A stretch of DNA of 64,000 nt from Hasllibacter sp963833115 (lineage in GTDB: Bacteria > Pseudomonadota > Alphaproteobacteria > Rhodobacterales > Rhodobacteraceae). The position numbers and the translations under genes are program-made. The notes beneath the pieces are model-generated. The model saw only the letters and a list, made by a program, of their open reading frames with translations, did no database searches and was not told the DNA's origin. Below, one piece after another: positions 1-9,056 of this stretch. Position 1 is the stretch's first letter. Each line of letters opens with the position of its first letter. The DNA lies in contig CAWHWS010000002.1 of the NCBI GenBank assembly GCA_963833115.1, positions 434,001-498,000 on the forward strand, in the 5' to 3' direction.

Positions 1-1082
1 GAGAGCACCGCCGGCGTCCGGGTCCGACCTCATCGGGCGCCCACCTCGCCCCCGTCGCCGCACCGGCGTCGGGGGCATTTTTTCGCGATCATCGGCTTTT
101 CGCGCCCGGCGAGGCGATGTGGGCGCGTGGGCGACGAATCGAGCCCGTGTCCGTTCAGACCCGCGCCGGGTTCCAGGCCGGCGACCCCGACACGGACCCC
201 ATGGACGCGTGGCCATGGCACGAGAGGCCGGCGCGCCCCGCGCACGCCGGATGAGGGCGTCTTCGCGACCTGACGGGCGACGATCCGCAGCCCTGAAGAC
301 CCCGGAGCCTCGCCCATGACGGCCGCGGCGGAGGCGCCCGAGCCGCCAGGGCGGTCCACCCGCTCCACGGCCTCGCCCATCGCCGATCGAGGCGCTCCGG
401 CGCCCCTTCGAGGACGGCCCCGGCACCGCCGACCGGTCGCGGCGCGCAAGCCGTTCGAAGGCCTTGGCGGACGGCGCGGACGGTCGAGCCGGCCGCGCGG
501 ATCGCAAAGGAGGCGGCGCCGCCGCTTCGGGGCGGCGACCCGGCAGTCCCGACCCATCCGATCGGGATCCAGCACGTGACGGGTCGGGGGGACGTCCTCG
601 GCCAAGGCTGCCGGATCGACCGCACGGGGATCGACCGAGCCGCAAACGCGCATTCATGAGGTCGGTACCTGCGAGGACGATCCGGAGCCGCCGCCGGTCG
701 CGGGCGCAAGCCTGGTGGAGACCGGCGCGGCGGATGTCGGCATGGGCTTGGATGACGCGGCCCGCCTCGACCGGGACGAGGACCTCGGCGACGCGTGGGG
801 GCCCGTGACCGATCCGCCGGGCCCCCGCCATGGCGCGCCGCACGAGCGCGTCTGGAGCACGGCCGGCCTCGCCGGGCGGACATCCGGCCGCGTCTTCGCC
901 GGGTGGACCGTTTCGAGAAGCGCGCGCGCCCGCGGCGGTCGCAGGGCGGCCTGCGGGCGTTCGGAGCTGGGGTGAGCGGGCCGGTGCGGGGGCGAGCGGT
1001 GCACCCCGGCCGAGGCCATCCACCCCGGGGCCGGACCCGTCATCCCTCGGATGGGCCGGCTCGCCCGGCCGATGAGCGCCCC
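1..1082. other. No convincing gene (GC-rich spacer)
   Basis: Open frames exist on both strands, but they are Arg/Pro/Gly/Ala-rich, as expected from very GC-rich noncoding DNA. They overlap one another and show no recognisable domain, ribosome binding site or sensible start. A minus-strand stretch around 660-830 reads slightly more protein-like but is not supported further. Confidence 0.55.
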
Positions 1083-1946
1083 TCACCGTCCGGCGACGTC
1101 CCTCGTCCGGCGAGCCGTGCGGGCGGCTTGGGCGTAGCCCTGTGCCATCGCGATCTGAGCGGACGCGATCAGCCCCGCGCGTGCCAGGGTCCGGATGGTG
1201 ACCCCGCCGCGAAGCGGCTCTCCCACGAGGCCGAGATAGAATCGCGGGCCCGAGAAGGTAGGCGCCGCGCGCGCGCGCGCCAAGGCGTGCCAGGTATGCG
1301 CGCCATGCCCGTAATTCCTGTGCTGGCGCCAGAAACCGCGCAGATCGAGGGCGTGATGATGGTGCACCACCGCCTCGGGGACGTCGGCGATGCCTGGCCA
1401 GAGCCGCGCGCAGGCCTGGGAGAAGGCTCGATCCTCGCCGGCGGCGCGCGTGAACCCGGCCGGGAAGCCGCCGGCGCGCAGGTAGTCCGCGCTGTGGATG
1501 GCGACGTTGTTGGACGGTGCGAACTCCGCGCCCGGGCCGATGCGCCGAAGGTAGTCGACCATGTCCTGCGAGGCTGCCGAGCAGAGGCTTCCGTCGACCG
1601 CGTTGACCGTCCGGCCCGCCATCAATCCGCGCGTCCCGCCCTTGGCCGCGTGCAGATACGCGCCGGCCCAACCGGGCGCCGGGCGGCAATCGTCGTCCGT
1701 CAGGCAGATCAGATCGCCCTGCGCCGCCTCGACCCCGCGATTGCGCGCGGCCGCGGGGCCGGCGTTGTCCTGGCGCAGCAGGCGCACGGGGTGCGGGCCC
1801 TCCGGCAGGCCGGAGACGGGCTCGGGCGAGCCGTCGTCCACCACCACGATCTCGAGGCCGTCCGCGTCCTGGGCCTGCAGCGCACGGACGCAGGCGCGGA
1901 TCGCCTCCGGGCGGCCATAGGTCGGGACGACGGCCGAGACCCTCAT
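1083..1946 (-). CDS. Family 2 glycosyltransferase
   Basis: A 287-residue GT-A enzyme that probably adds a sugar to a lipid-linked glycan on the cytoplasmic face. The N-terminus reads as a GT2 nucleotide-sugar domain: VSAVVPTYGRPEAI, then EIVVVDDGSPEP, AARNRGVEAA and a DDD metal-binding motif (LTDDDC) near residue 100. No membrane segment is obvious. The ATG overlaps the TGA of the upstream glycosyltransferase gene (ATGA), so it is the last gene of a translationally coupled seven-gene minus-strand operon for a surface polysaccharide. Family membership is clear; the donor and acceptor sugars cannot be read from the sequence. Confidence 0.9.
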   Translation of the reverse strand: MRVSAVVPTYGRPEAIRACVRALQAQDADGLEIVVVDDGSPEPVSGLPEGPHPVRLLRQDNAGPAAARNRGVEAAQGDLICLTDDDCRPAPGWAGAYLHAAKGGTRGLMAGRTVNAVDGSLCSAASQDMVDYLRRIGPGAEFAPSNNVAIHSADYLRAGGFPAGFTRAAGEDRAFSQACARLWPGIADVPEAVVHHHHALDLRGFWRQHRNYGHGAHTWHALARARAAPTFSGPRFYLGLVGEPLRGGVTIRTLARAGLIASAQIAMAQGYAQAARTARRTRDVAGR

Positions 1947-3142
1947 CCGAGCACGTCGGCATAGGCGTCGCGGTAGGGCCGAACCGCGTCGGCCCAGGTC
2001 ATCTCGTGCGCGGCCCTGGCGCGGGTCAGGGCGCGCAGGCGCGCACGCAGGTCGGGGTCCGAGCAGAGACGGCGCAGCGCGGCCGCCAGCGCCGCGTCAT
2101 CGTCCGGCGCGACCACGAGCCCGTGATCGTCGCGCAGCATGTGGGCGATGTCGCCTTGATCCGTGGCGACGACGGCCGCGCCCACCGCCATCGCCTCCGC
2201 CAGCTTGAGGGGGCTCGCGAACGCGGTGATCGTCGCCGGCGGCCGCGGGATCGCGAAGACGTCGAGCGCGGCGATATGGGCCGGCACCTCGTCCGCGGGG
2301 ACGACCCCGGGAAAGACCGCCCGCACCCCCAGCGCCTCCGCCTGCGCCGTGAGCTCGGCCCGCCTCGCCCCGTCCCCGACCATCAGGAGCGCCGAGCCGG
2401 GAACCTGCGCGAGGATCGGCGCCAGCCTGTGCAGCCCCTCGTATCCGAGCATGTTGGTCGCCGTGCCGACGACGACATGGTCCTCGAGTCCGTAGCGCCG
2501 CCGCAGGGCCGCGCCCGCCCGGCGCACCGCCTCGGGGTCGACGCAAGGGTCGGCCCCGTTGGGCGCCACGTGGACCGGGACCCCGGGCGCCAGGCGCCGG
2601 ACGAGGCGGGCCAGCGCATGGCTCGCGGCGACGACGGCATCCGCGCGCGCGTGGTGGCCCTCGAAGCGGCGGCGGAAGAACGGCTCGGCGCGCTTGATCA
2701 GAGGATTGCCGCTCGCGTCGGCCATGGCGCCCGCCAGGTCGAAGCGGACCTCGGACACGAAGGGCAGCCCCGCGGCGCGGGCACCGGCCAGCGCGCCGCG
2801 CCCGATGGCCGAGGAGAAGTGCCCGTGCACGATCCGCGCGCCCGCTTCGCGGGCGGCCTGGGCGACGGCACGGGCCATGTTGCCCTCGTCGAGGTCGTAG
2901 GGCCGCACGCGCCGTATCAGCTCCTCGCGCCTCGACGGCGCCGCGACGGTGATCGGAGGGACGCCCGGCAGCGGCGTGGCGCGTCCGCCGGCCAACGCAT
3001 GCTGCCGCGAGGACACCAGCACGTGCGGCACGGCGATGCCCTGGTCCCGCTGATGCTCGACGATCCGGCGCGATCGCGTGACGTAGCCGGTCACCATCGG
3101 GGACCAGCTCTCGAAGACGTGGAGGACGACGGGCGCGCTCAT
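1943..3142 (-). CDS. Family 4 (GT1-superfamily) glycosyltransferase
   Basis: A 399-residue GT-B enzyme. The start MSAPVVLHVFESWSPMVTGY is chosen because its ATG overlaps the TGA of the preceding deacetylase gene (ATGA) and opens with the usual N-terminal Rossmann strand and glycine-containing loop. The C-terminal half carries the donor-binding features of GT4 enzymes: VHVAPNGADP, LLMVGDGARRAEL, and a block around residues 320-350 (SPLKLAEAMAVGAAVVATDQ) containing the EX7E-like region. Extension upstream in the same frame only shadows the deacetylase gene. It shares architecture with the glycosyltransferase half of the fusion protein at 5401-7362, so the two may act on successive sugars of one repeat unit. 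Confidence 0.9.
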   Translation of the reverse strand: MSAPVVLHVFESWSPMVTGYVTRSRRIVEHQRDQGIAVPHVLVSSRQHALAGGRATPLPGVPPITVAAPSRREELIRRVRPYDLDEGNMARAVAQAAREAGARIVHGHFSSAIGRGALAGARAAGLPFVSEVRFDLAGAMADASGNPLIKRAEPFFRRRFEGHHARADAVVAASHALARLVRRLAPGVPVHVAPNGADPCVDPEAVRRAGAALRRRYGLEDHVVVGTATNMLGYEGLHRLAPILAQVPGSALLMVGDGARRAELTAQAEALGVRAVFPGVVPADEVPAHIAALDVFAIPRPPATITAFASPLKLAEAMAVGAAVVATDQGDIAHMLRDDHGLVVAPDDDAALAAALRRLCSDPDLRARLRALTRARAAHEMTWADAVRPYRDAYADVLG

Positions 3143-4074
3143 GACGCGGCCCGCGCGGGCGCGTCCCAGGCGGCGGCCACGTCGCGCACGGGGCCGACCG
3201 CCCATCCTTCGGCGATCGCATGGTCCAGCATGCCGGCGAAGACCCCTCGCGTCTCCGCGTCGCGCATCACGTCGAGCGGGTCGAAATAGACCGATACGAA
3301 GCCGAGCCCCCGGTCGCGGGCCAGCATCTTGCGCCACAGGGCGGCGAACGTCGCCGGGTCGTGCAGGCCCGCCCCCTTGGCGGGGTCGGCGGGGCGCCGG
3401 ATCGAGAGATAGGAGGAGAAAGGCGACCACCGGACGCCAGGGCAGGCCGTCAGAGGCACCATCAGCGGACGATCCCCGGGGGCGTCGGCGGGGAAGCATA
3501 GCATCATCCGTCCGCGCGCCGCGTCGCCCCCGGGCACGAAGGGCACCGGCACCGGGCACCGGGTCGCGAGGGACGACGAGAGATACGCGATCTCCGGGAA
3601 CCGGCGCAGGGCGGCCAACAGGGGCGGGGCGTCCTTGAAATGCGGCGCGCGGAAGCCGGTGGGGCGCTGACCGGTCTCGGCCTCCAGCACGGCCTGGGCG
3701 CGCCCGATCTCCTCGGCCATCTCCGCCTCGGTGAGATCCCAGAACTCCCGGTCGGGGTTCAGGACGGGGTTGTCGGGATGGGTCTGCGTGTGGTTGCCGA
3801 TCTCGTGGCCCGCCTCGGCGGCCGCGCGGTAGGGAGCGGGGTCGCGCGTCACGAGCGCGCCGATGCAGAACATCGTCGCCCGCAGGTCCCTGGCCGCCAG
3901 CATCTCGCAGAGCGGGCCCAGCGCGTCGGTGTCGGCCTGGTAGTCGAGGTCGAAGCTGAGCGCGAGGCGCGCAGTGCCGTCCGGGCGCGCCACCCGCGGC
4001 ATGGGAAGGGCGCGCCAGAGCTTGCGCTCCGACAGGACCTGCGAGGCCGCGCGGGGAAGGCGGGCGTGGATCAT
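3139..4074 (-). CDS. Polysaccharide deacetylase (NodB/CE4 fold)
   Basis: A 311-residue protein that probably removes N- or O-acetyl groups from a glycan, or acts on a precursor. The NodB motif 1 region reads LALSFDLDYQADTD (residues about 35-48) and motif 2 reads HEIGNHTQTHPDN, with the His-x3-His metal ligands. Later motifs (GFRAPHF; GFVSVYFDPLD) also fit CE4. No signal peptide is seen, so it may act in the cytoplasm like other deacetylase-like proteins in polysaccharide operons. The start MIHARLPRAAS overlaps the stop of the amidohydrolase gene (ATGA), and the gene's own stop overlaps the next glycosyltransferase start. The substrate is unknown. Confidence 0.88.
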   Translation of the reverse strand: MIHARLPRAASQVLSERKLWRALPMPRVARPDGTARLALSFDLDYQADTDALGPLCEMLAARDLRATMFCIGALVTRDPAPYRAAAEAGHEIGNHTQTHPDNPVLNPDREFWDLTEAEMAEEIGRAQAVLEAETGQRPTGFRAPHFKDAPPLLAALRRFPEIAYLSSSLATRCPVPVPFVPGGDAARGRMMLCFPADAPGDRPLMVPLTACPGVRWSPFSSYLSIRRPADPAKGAGLHDPATFAALWRKMLARDRGLGFVSVYFDPLDVMRDAETRGVFAGMLDHAIAEGWAVGPVRDVAAAWDAPARAAS

Positions 4075-4850
4075 CCGAAGACCTCCTCGGCCAGCCCGCC
4101 GCCGATGCGGCCCCGGAGGCCCGCATCGGGAATCAGGCGCTCGACCTGCGCCCAGGCGACGCCCGGATGGGTCAGCGGCGCGTCCGAGCCGAACATGAGC
4201 TTGCGGGGCACGGCCTCGATCGCGCGCGCCAGGAGCCGCCGCTCCCAGATGCCGGAGGTGTCGAGGTAGACGCGCGGCTCGCGGGCGGCGAGGTCGATCG
4301 CCTCCTCCAGCAGGTCGCCCTGGGCGGGAAAGGCGCCCAGATGCGCCAGCACGAGCGGGCCCGTCGTCCGGGGCAGCACCACGCGCGCCAGCCAGGACGC
4401 GGGCACGAAGCGGCCCGCATGGCTGAGCACCGGCATCCGGCGGTCCGCGATCTCCTCGAAGGCGCGGCGACCCGGGATGCCGTCGAGCTGTGGCAGGAGC
4501 TTCACGCCCGCGAACCCGTCCAGCCCGCCCTCGGGCATGTCCGGCGGCGGCGCGATCACCATGCGCCGCGCCGCCCGGCGGATCAGCCAGGGCAACGGCT
4601 CTTCGATCGGCATCCGCCGCCCGCCGAGCCGTGCCAGCACGCGGACGCGCCCCCCGATCCGCGCGCCCCAGTCGCGCAGCGTCCCGTTCGCCGCCCGGTA
4701 GCCCGCGTCGAGCGTGGGCGGGAAGACGACGGCGCGCTCGATCCCAGCGGCCTCGGCCATGGCCAGCCACTCCTCGCCGGTCAGGCGACCGTAGTAGATC
4801 TGTCCGGTATCGGACGCCCCGATATGCACATGGCAGTCGATCCGCATCAC
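4071..4850 (-). CDS. Amidohydrolase-2 family metal-dependent hydrolase
   Basis: A 259-residue TIM-barrel hydrolase. The expected metal and catalytic residues are present: HxH at residues 7-9 (DCHVHIG), a histidine in LSHAGRF, another in LVLAHLGAF, and the late aspartate in FGSDAPLTHPG. Family members hydrolyse lactones, amides or decarboxylate small acids. In this operon the substrate could be a sugar acid lactone or a modified glycan, but that is inference. It is coupled by ATGA overlaps to the genes on both sides. The gene immediately upstream encodes a shorter relative that lacks the metal ligands, so the two may form a catalytic/non-catalytic pair. Confidence 0.85.
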   Translation of the reverse strand: MMRIDCHVHIGASDTGQIYYGRLTGEEWLAMAEAAGIERAVVFPPTLDAGYRAANGTLRDWGARIGGRVRVLARLGGRRMPIEEPLPWLIRRAARRMVIAPPPDMPEGGLDGFAGVKLLPQLDGIPGRRAFEEIADRRMPVLSHAGRFVPASWLARVVLPRTTGPLVLAHLGAFPAQGDLLEEAIDLAAREPRVYLDTSGIWERRLLARAIEAVPRKLMFGSDAPLTHPGVAWAQVERLIPDAGLRGRIGGGLAEEVFG

Positions 4851-5404
4851 GCGCCCTCCAGCCAGCGGGCCGCGTTGTCGTGCAGGACGAGCCGCAGCAC
4901 GCCGTCATCCGGCAGGGCGGCGGCGACGTGGGCCAGCTGCGCCTCGGGGTCGAAGACCGGGCCGCCGCTGCCGAACAGGACGCGCTCGGGGAAGCGGGTC
5001 GCGGCGATGGTGACGAAGTAGGCGATCGAGGCGCCAGACGTCTCCAGCAGGAGCCGCGGGTCGTCCTCCATCCGGTCCAGCACGGCGAGCAGGCGCTCGG
5101 CGGCGCAGGGATAGGAGGCGAGCCGCCGCACGACGACGGGGCCCGGGTGGTCTGCCGGGACCGCGGCGAGGTCGTCGCAGTAGAGCGGCCGGTCCGTCGG
5201 CGGCGGGGGGCCGCCCTCGCGCAGCAGCGTGGCGTCGGCATCCGCGGCCTCGGGCGGCCCGATCCAGCGGCCCGTGGCGGGGCGGGTCTCCGCCTCGGTC
5301 CAGCACCGCGCGCCGGCCGGCGAGGCGCCTTCGCCGCGCGCGTCGACGACCTGGGGCACCAGGCGCTCGAGGTCGTCCAGGACGTGTCGGAAGAGGGTCG
5401 TCAT
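4847..5404 (-). CDS. Amidohydrolase-like pseudoenzyme
   Basis: A 185-residue protein related to the C-terminal half of the neighbouring amidohydrolase. LLLETSGASIAYF matches its LDTSG block, VLFGSGGPVFDPEAQLAHV matches FGSDAPLTHPGVAWAQV, and the end LVLHDNAARWLEG resembles the family's C-terminal helix. The N-terminal HxH is missing and the key Asp of GSD is Gly (GSGGP), so metal catalysis is unlikely. The start at 5404 (MTTLFRHVLDD) is set by ATGA overlap with the upstream fusion gene. The preserved coupling and codon usage argue for a functional non-catalytic subunit, not simple decay; a degenerate enzyme is the alternative. Confidence 0.75.
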   Translation of the reverse strand: MTTLFRHVLDDLERLVPQVVDARGEGASPAGARCWTEAETRPATGRWIGPPEAADADATLLREGGPPPPTDRPLYCDDLAAVPADHPGPVVVRRLASYPCAAERLLAVLDRMEDDPRLLLETSGASIAYFVTIAATRFPERVLFGSGGPVFDPEAQLAHVAAALPDDGVLRLVLHDNAARWLEGA

Positions 5405-7362
5405 CGGGCCTCCGGTGGTTCGTAGCCGAGGGCCGCGCACCGTGCGGCGAAGTCGGGGATCGCCGCCTCGATGGCGGCACGGCGTTCGGCATGCTCCGGC
5501 AGGCGACCGCGACCGATGCCCGCGGTCTCGAGGGGGCGAAGCCCGCCGAGCGCGCCCTCGGTCATCGAATCGCGCGGCCGCCCGCGCGCCGCCGCCAACC
5601 AGTCGCCCAGCGGACGGGCGAGCGGGAGGTCCAGACGCGCCGCCACGGCCTCCCCCGCGCGATCCGGATCGCGCACGAGGTCCTCATAACGCAGGATCGT
5701 GACGTCCGACGCGTCGCGCGCGGCGATCACGGCGTCGTGGAGCCGGAGCCATCGGTCGGTGGAGAGGTAGTAGCCCCGCGTCGCGGGGTCGGCCTTGTGC
5801 GTCGAGGTCAGGCAGTCGAGCGGATCGCGCAGGAGGACGAAGAAGGCCGGACGCGTGCCCCGCGCCGCGGCGGCCGCGCGGATCTCGTCCAGCCGCATCA
5901 CGTCGTCGGGCAGCTTGGTGACGACGTTGCGCGCCCTCGGTGGAGGATAGCGCAGGGTCGCGAGCGCCGCCCGTTCCTCGCCGAAGCCGCGCAGGCCGTC
6001 GACGCAGGATTCGAGCATCAGCTGGAAGAGGGTCGAGCCGCTGCGCGGGAAGCCGCAGATCACCGCATGTAGCCGCGCCGCGGGGCGTGGCACGAAGGCG
6101 GCCACGACGTCCCGGAGCGGTCGCCGCGCCGGTCCGCCGCCGGCCACGGCCTGCCGGGCGCGCGCGGCCTCGTATATGGCGGGATACCGGCGGACCTCTT
6201 CGTGCCAGCTCCTGTCGCCGATCTCGCCGGTTCCGGCCCAGGGCGCGTCGGCGAACCCCTCGATCCCGCGCGACAGGCTCTCGGGGTCCGATCGCGAGAA
6301 GCGCACGTCGGACCGGTCGCCCAGCAGCTCGCGCATGGCCGGCAGGTCGGTGGACAGGACCGGCACGCCGACCGCCAGCGCCTCCAGGGGCTTGAGCGGC
6401 GTCGTGCGGGCGGAGACGGCCGCGGGCTTGCGCGTGACGACGAAGAGGTCGAGCCCCGCGAGAAGGCCGGGCATGCGCGAGTAGGGCACGAACCCCGGAA
6501 GGTCGACATGGTCCCCGAGCGAGAGTTCGGACCGCAGGGCCCGCATGCGCGCCATCTCGGGCCCGTCGCCCGCGAGGGTGGCGCGCAGCCGGCCCGCGAG
6601 ATCCGGGCGCCGATCGAGCAGGAGGCGCAGCGAGCGCAGGAACCCGTCGAGGTTCTCCATCTCGGCGAAGCTGGTGGCGTAGCCCAGATGGAGGCGTCCG
6701 CTCCGCGCGGACTCCGGCGCCACGCCGGGGTGGAAGCGGCCGGTGTCGACGGCGTTGCGCACGACGTGGATGCGGTCCTCCGGCACGCCGCCCTCGGCCA
6801 GGCGCTCCGCGAGGCCTTCGGCGATGGTGACGACGGCGTCCGCGGAGCGCGCCGTGCTCATCTCTAGGGCGTTCACCCGGCGGCCGCGCAGCCGGGCGTA
6901 GGGTCGTGGCGCATCGATGTCGTAGTCGCCGTTGAAGCAGCGCAGCTCGAACACGAACGGCAGGCCGAGCGCGCGCGCCGCCGCCAGAGCGGGCCGCGCC
7001 GACTGGTGGGGGTGGTGGGCATGCACGATCTCGGCGCCCGTGCGGCGGAAGATGCTGGCGAGCTCCGTCGTCATCGCCGGGCCCGTGACGGGGGCGAAGC
7101 CCACCGCCGGCCTCTCCCACGGGCGGGGGCCCTGGGGCCCGTCCGCGCCGTGGCGCGCGGCGCGCAACTGGCGGTCGGGGGTCCAGGCCCGGGTGCGGAA
7201 CTCCGGGTCCTGCCCGGCGGCGAAGGCCGGGAACGGGGACACGGCGACCGTGGGCGTCCACCCGAGCACGGACTCCTGGGCCGAGACCAGGGCCGCCGAA
7301 CGGATCGTGTAGCCGTCGATATGCGGCCAGCCGTAGTTCAGGACATGGACGACGTTCACCAT
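5401..7362 (-). CDS. Glycosyltransferase (GT4)-sulfotransferase fusion protein
   Basis: A 653-residue two-domain protein. Residues 1 to about 400 form a GT-B glycosyltransferase (VVHVLNYGWPHIDGYTIRS; VVRNAVDTGRFHP; donor region TTPLKPLEALAVGVPVLSTD). Residues about 430-650 form a sulfotransferase: VICGFPRSGSTLFQ at about 434-447 is the 5'-phosphosulfate loop that binds PAPS, FVLLRDPLDCLTS at about 508-520 is the 3'-phosphate region, and RYEDLVRDP lies near 558. It probably adds a sugar and then sulfates it, or sulfates the growing glycan, using PAPS. The start MVNVVHVLNYG overlaps the end of the ABC exporter gene by 7 bp. A continuous reading frame without an intervening stop supports a real fusion. 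Confidence 0.87.
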   Translation of the reverse strand: MVNVVHVLNYGWPHIDGYTIRSAALVSAQESVLGWTPTVAVSPFPAFAAGQDPEFRTRAWTPDRQLRAARHGADGPQGPRPWERPAVGFAPVTGPAMTTELASIFRRTGAEIVHAHHPHQSARPALAAARALGLPFVFELRCFNGDYDIDAPRPYARLRGRRVNALEMSTARSADAVVTIAEGLAERLAEGGVPEDRIHVVRNAVDTGRFHPGVAPESARSGRLHLGYATSFAEMENLDGFLRSLRLLLDRRPDLAGRLRATLAGDGPEMARMRALRSELSLGDHVDLPGFVPYSRMPGLLAGLDLFVVTRKPAAVSARTTPLKPLEALAVGVPVLSTDLPAMRELLGDRSDVRFSRSDPESLSRGIEGFADAPWAGTGEIGDRSWHEEVRRYPAIYEAARARQAVAGGGPARRPLRDVVAAFVPRPAARLHAVICGFPRSGSTLFQLMLESCVDGLRGFGEERAALATLRYPPPRARNVVTKLPDDVMRLDEIRAAAAARGTRPAFFVLLRDPLDCLTSTHKADPATRGYYLSTDRWLRLHDAVIAARDASDVTILRYEDLVRDPDRAGEAVAARLDLPLARPLGDWLAAARGRPRDSMTEGALGGLRPLETAGIGRGRLPEHAERRAAIEAAIPDFAARCAALGYEPPEAR

Positions 7363-9056
7363 TCGAGGCTCCGATCGGCCTGCGCGACCCACGGACAGGG
7401 CCGGTGGGACACCACGAGGGTGACGCGCGCACGGCACCACGCCAGGAGGAGGCGCTGTACGTCGGCCTCGGTGCCCATGTCGAGCGAGGACGTCGCTTCG
7501 TCCAGCAGGATCGCGTCCGGGCCGCGCAGGATCGCGCGCATCAGCCCCACGATCTGCCCCTGCCCCGAGGACAGCCCGGCGCCCCCCGGCCCGACGAGCG
7601 GATCGTCGAGGCCGATCGCGGCGCCGTCCTCCTGGCGCAGGAGCCGGCGCAGCGTATCGATCGACGGATCGTCCTCGATGCGGTGCGCCTCGGCGAACAG
7701 GTTGTCGCGCAGGGACCCCGCGAACAGGACCGGCTTCGAGCCGACGTAGAGGATGCGCCCCGGAGCCAGCGCGGCCGCCGGCGTTCCGCCGTCCAGCCGC
7801 ACGTCGCCGGCATCCGGCTCCAGGAGCCCCGACAGCAGCAGCGCGAGCGTCGTCTTGCCCGCGCCCGTGCGCCCGGTGAGCGCCGTGATCCCGCGCTCCA
7901 GGCGCAGGTCCAGCCCTCGGATCACGGGCCTCTGGCCGCGGTAGCCGAAGGAGACGCCCCGCGCCTCGATGAGATCGACCGGCACGTCCGCCGCGAGGGC
8001 CGCGCGCGCGGGCGGATCGAAGTAGAGCGCCAGGCGCCGCAGCGCGGTCATCGTCTCGGCGGCCTGACCGGTCATCTGCCCGAGCTGCGTCAGGGCGGCG
8101 AACAACTGCATCGTCAGGAACAGCACGGCGAAGAGATCCGCCGTCGTGAGCCGCTCCGCCGCGATCAGGTGCGCGCCCAGCACCGCCAGCAGCAGGAAGC
8201 CCGAGCCGTTCAGGGCCAGCAGCGCCGCGCGCCCGGTCTGCGCCAGCACCGCCTGCCGGGTCAGCACGTCCGACAACGCGCGCTCGTCCGACAGCAGGCG
8301 CTCGCGCTGCGTCTCTGCGAGGCCGTACTGACGCAGGGCCATCGCGCGATCGAGCTCGCACATGTCGCGCGCCCGCTCGCTCAGGTCCGACTGACGGCGG
8401 AACCGGGGTCCGGTGAGCGCCATCTGCCACATCATCAGCACCCCCAGGACCACGCCGAACGTGGCGAGCAGCAACAGCAGGCCGAGCGCCAGCGCGGAGC
8501 CGCGCCACATCAGGACGGCGCCGAGGCCCAGCATCCAGAAGACGACCACGAGGCCGGCCGCGAAGACCTCGACGTAGAAGCGCGTCGCGGCGGGTGCGTC
8601 CGTCAGGAGGATCTCCCTGAGGCCCGCCATGGGCACGCCGGCCAGATCCTCGTAGCGCGCGGTCGCGATGTGCCGGCTGAGCCGGTCGAAGAGATGGCCG
8701 CGCCAGCGGGCGATGAGCGCCTCCTGCCGGGCGAAGCGCAGCGTCACGACCGCGAAGAGCGCGGCGGCCGCCACCAACCCGGCCACGACCATGGACGTGC
8801 CGGGGATCTCGCCGGACGCCGCGCCGGCCAGGGCGGCGCGCGCGAGCGCCGAGATGCCCAGGAAGGCCACGACCTCCAGGGCGACGAACCCCGCGAGGGC
8901 CGCCGCCGCGGCGCGCGCGCCGGGCAGGACGCCCATCAACGGCGCGATCATCGTGCCGATGAGCCGCGGATCGGCGCCCGCGCGCAGCACGTCTTCCATG
9001 CGGGCGGAGCCGCGCAGGTGGGATTTCGATCCCACGGAGGCGTCAGCCTGCGACAT
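7356..9056 (-). CDS. ABC exporter half-transporter (membrane + ATPase)
   Basis: A 566-residue fused permease-ATPase of the MsbA/lipid-exporter type, first gene of the polysaccharide operon. Residues about 30-320 hold five or six hydrophobic helices. The nucleotide-binding domain follows, with Walker A GRTGAGKT (395-402), signature LSSGQ (about 495-499), Walker B ILLDEATSS (about 516) and the switch histidine in VVSHRP. The signature has Ser in place of the first Gly of LSGGQ, and the end of the protein is short. It likely works as a homodimer moving a lipid-linked glycan or lipid across the inner membrane; the substrate is inferred from the neighbouring glycosyltransferases. Confidence 0.87.
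   Translation of the reverse strand: MSQADASVGSKSHLRGSARMEDVLRAGADPRLIGTMIAPLMGVLPGARAAAAALAGFVALEVVAFLGISALARAALAGAASGEIPGTSMVVAGLVAAAALFAVVTLRFARQEALIARWRGHLFDRLSRHIATARYEDLAGVPMAGLREILLTDAPAATRFYVEVFAAGLVVVFWMLGLGAVLMWRGSALALGLLLLLATFGVVLGVLMMWQMALTGPRFRRQSDLSERARDMCELDRAMALRQYGLAETQRERLLSDERALSDVLTRQAVLAQTGRAALLALNGSGFLLLAVLGAHLIAAERLTTADLFAVLFLTMQLFAALTQLGQMTGQAAETMTALRRLALYFDPPARAALAADVPVDLIEARGVSFGYRGQRPVIRGLDLRLERGITALTGRTGAGKTTLALLLSGLLEPDAGDVRLDGGTPAAALAPGRILYVGSKPVLFAGSLRDNLFAEAHRIEDDPSIDTLRRLLRQEDGAAIGLDDPLVGPGGAGLSSGQGQIVGLMRAILRGPDAILLDEATSSLDMGTEADVQRLLLAWCRARVTLVVSHRPCPWVAQADRSLEW

Noticed and set aside
1267..1282. Alternating GC run as Z-DNA or slippage site
   Set aside because: Lies inside the GT2 gene and is short; codons account for it.
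7363..8508. Upstream extension of the GT4-sulfotransferase frame
   Set aside because: It lies wholly within the ABC exporter gene, which has clear motifs; the extension is Arg/Ala-rich shadow.
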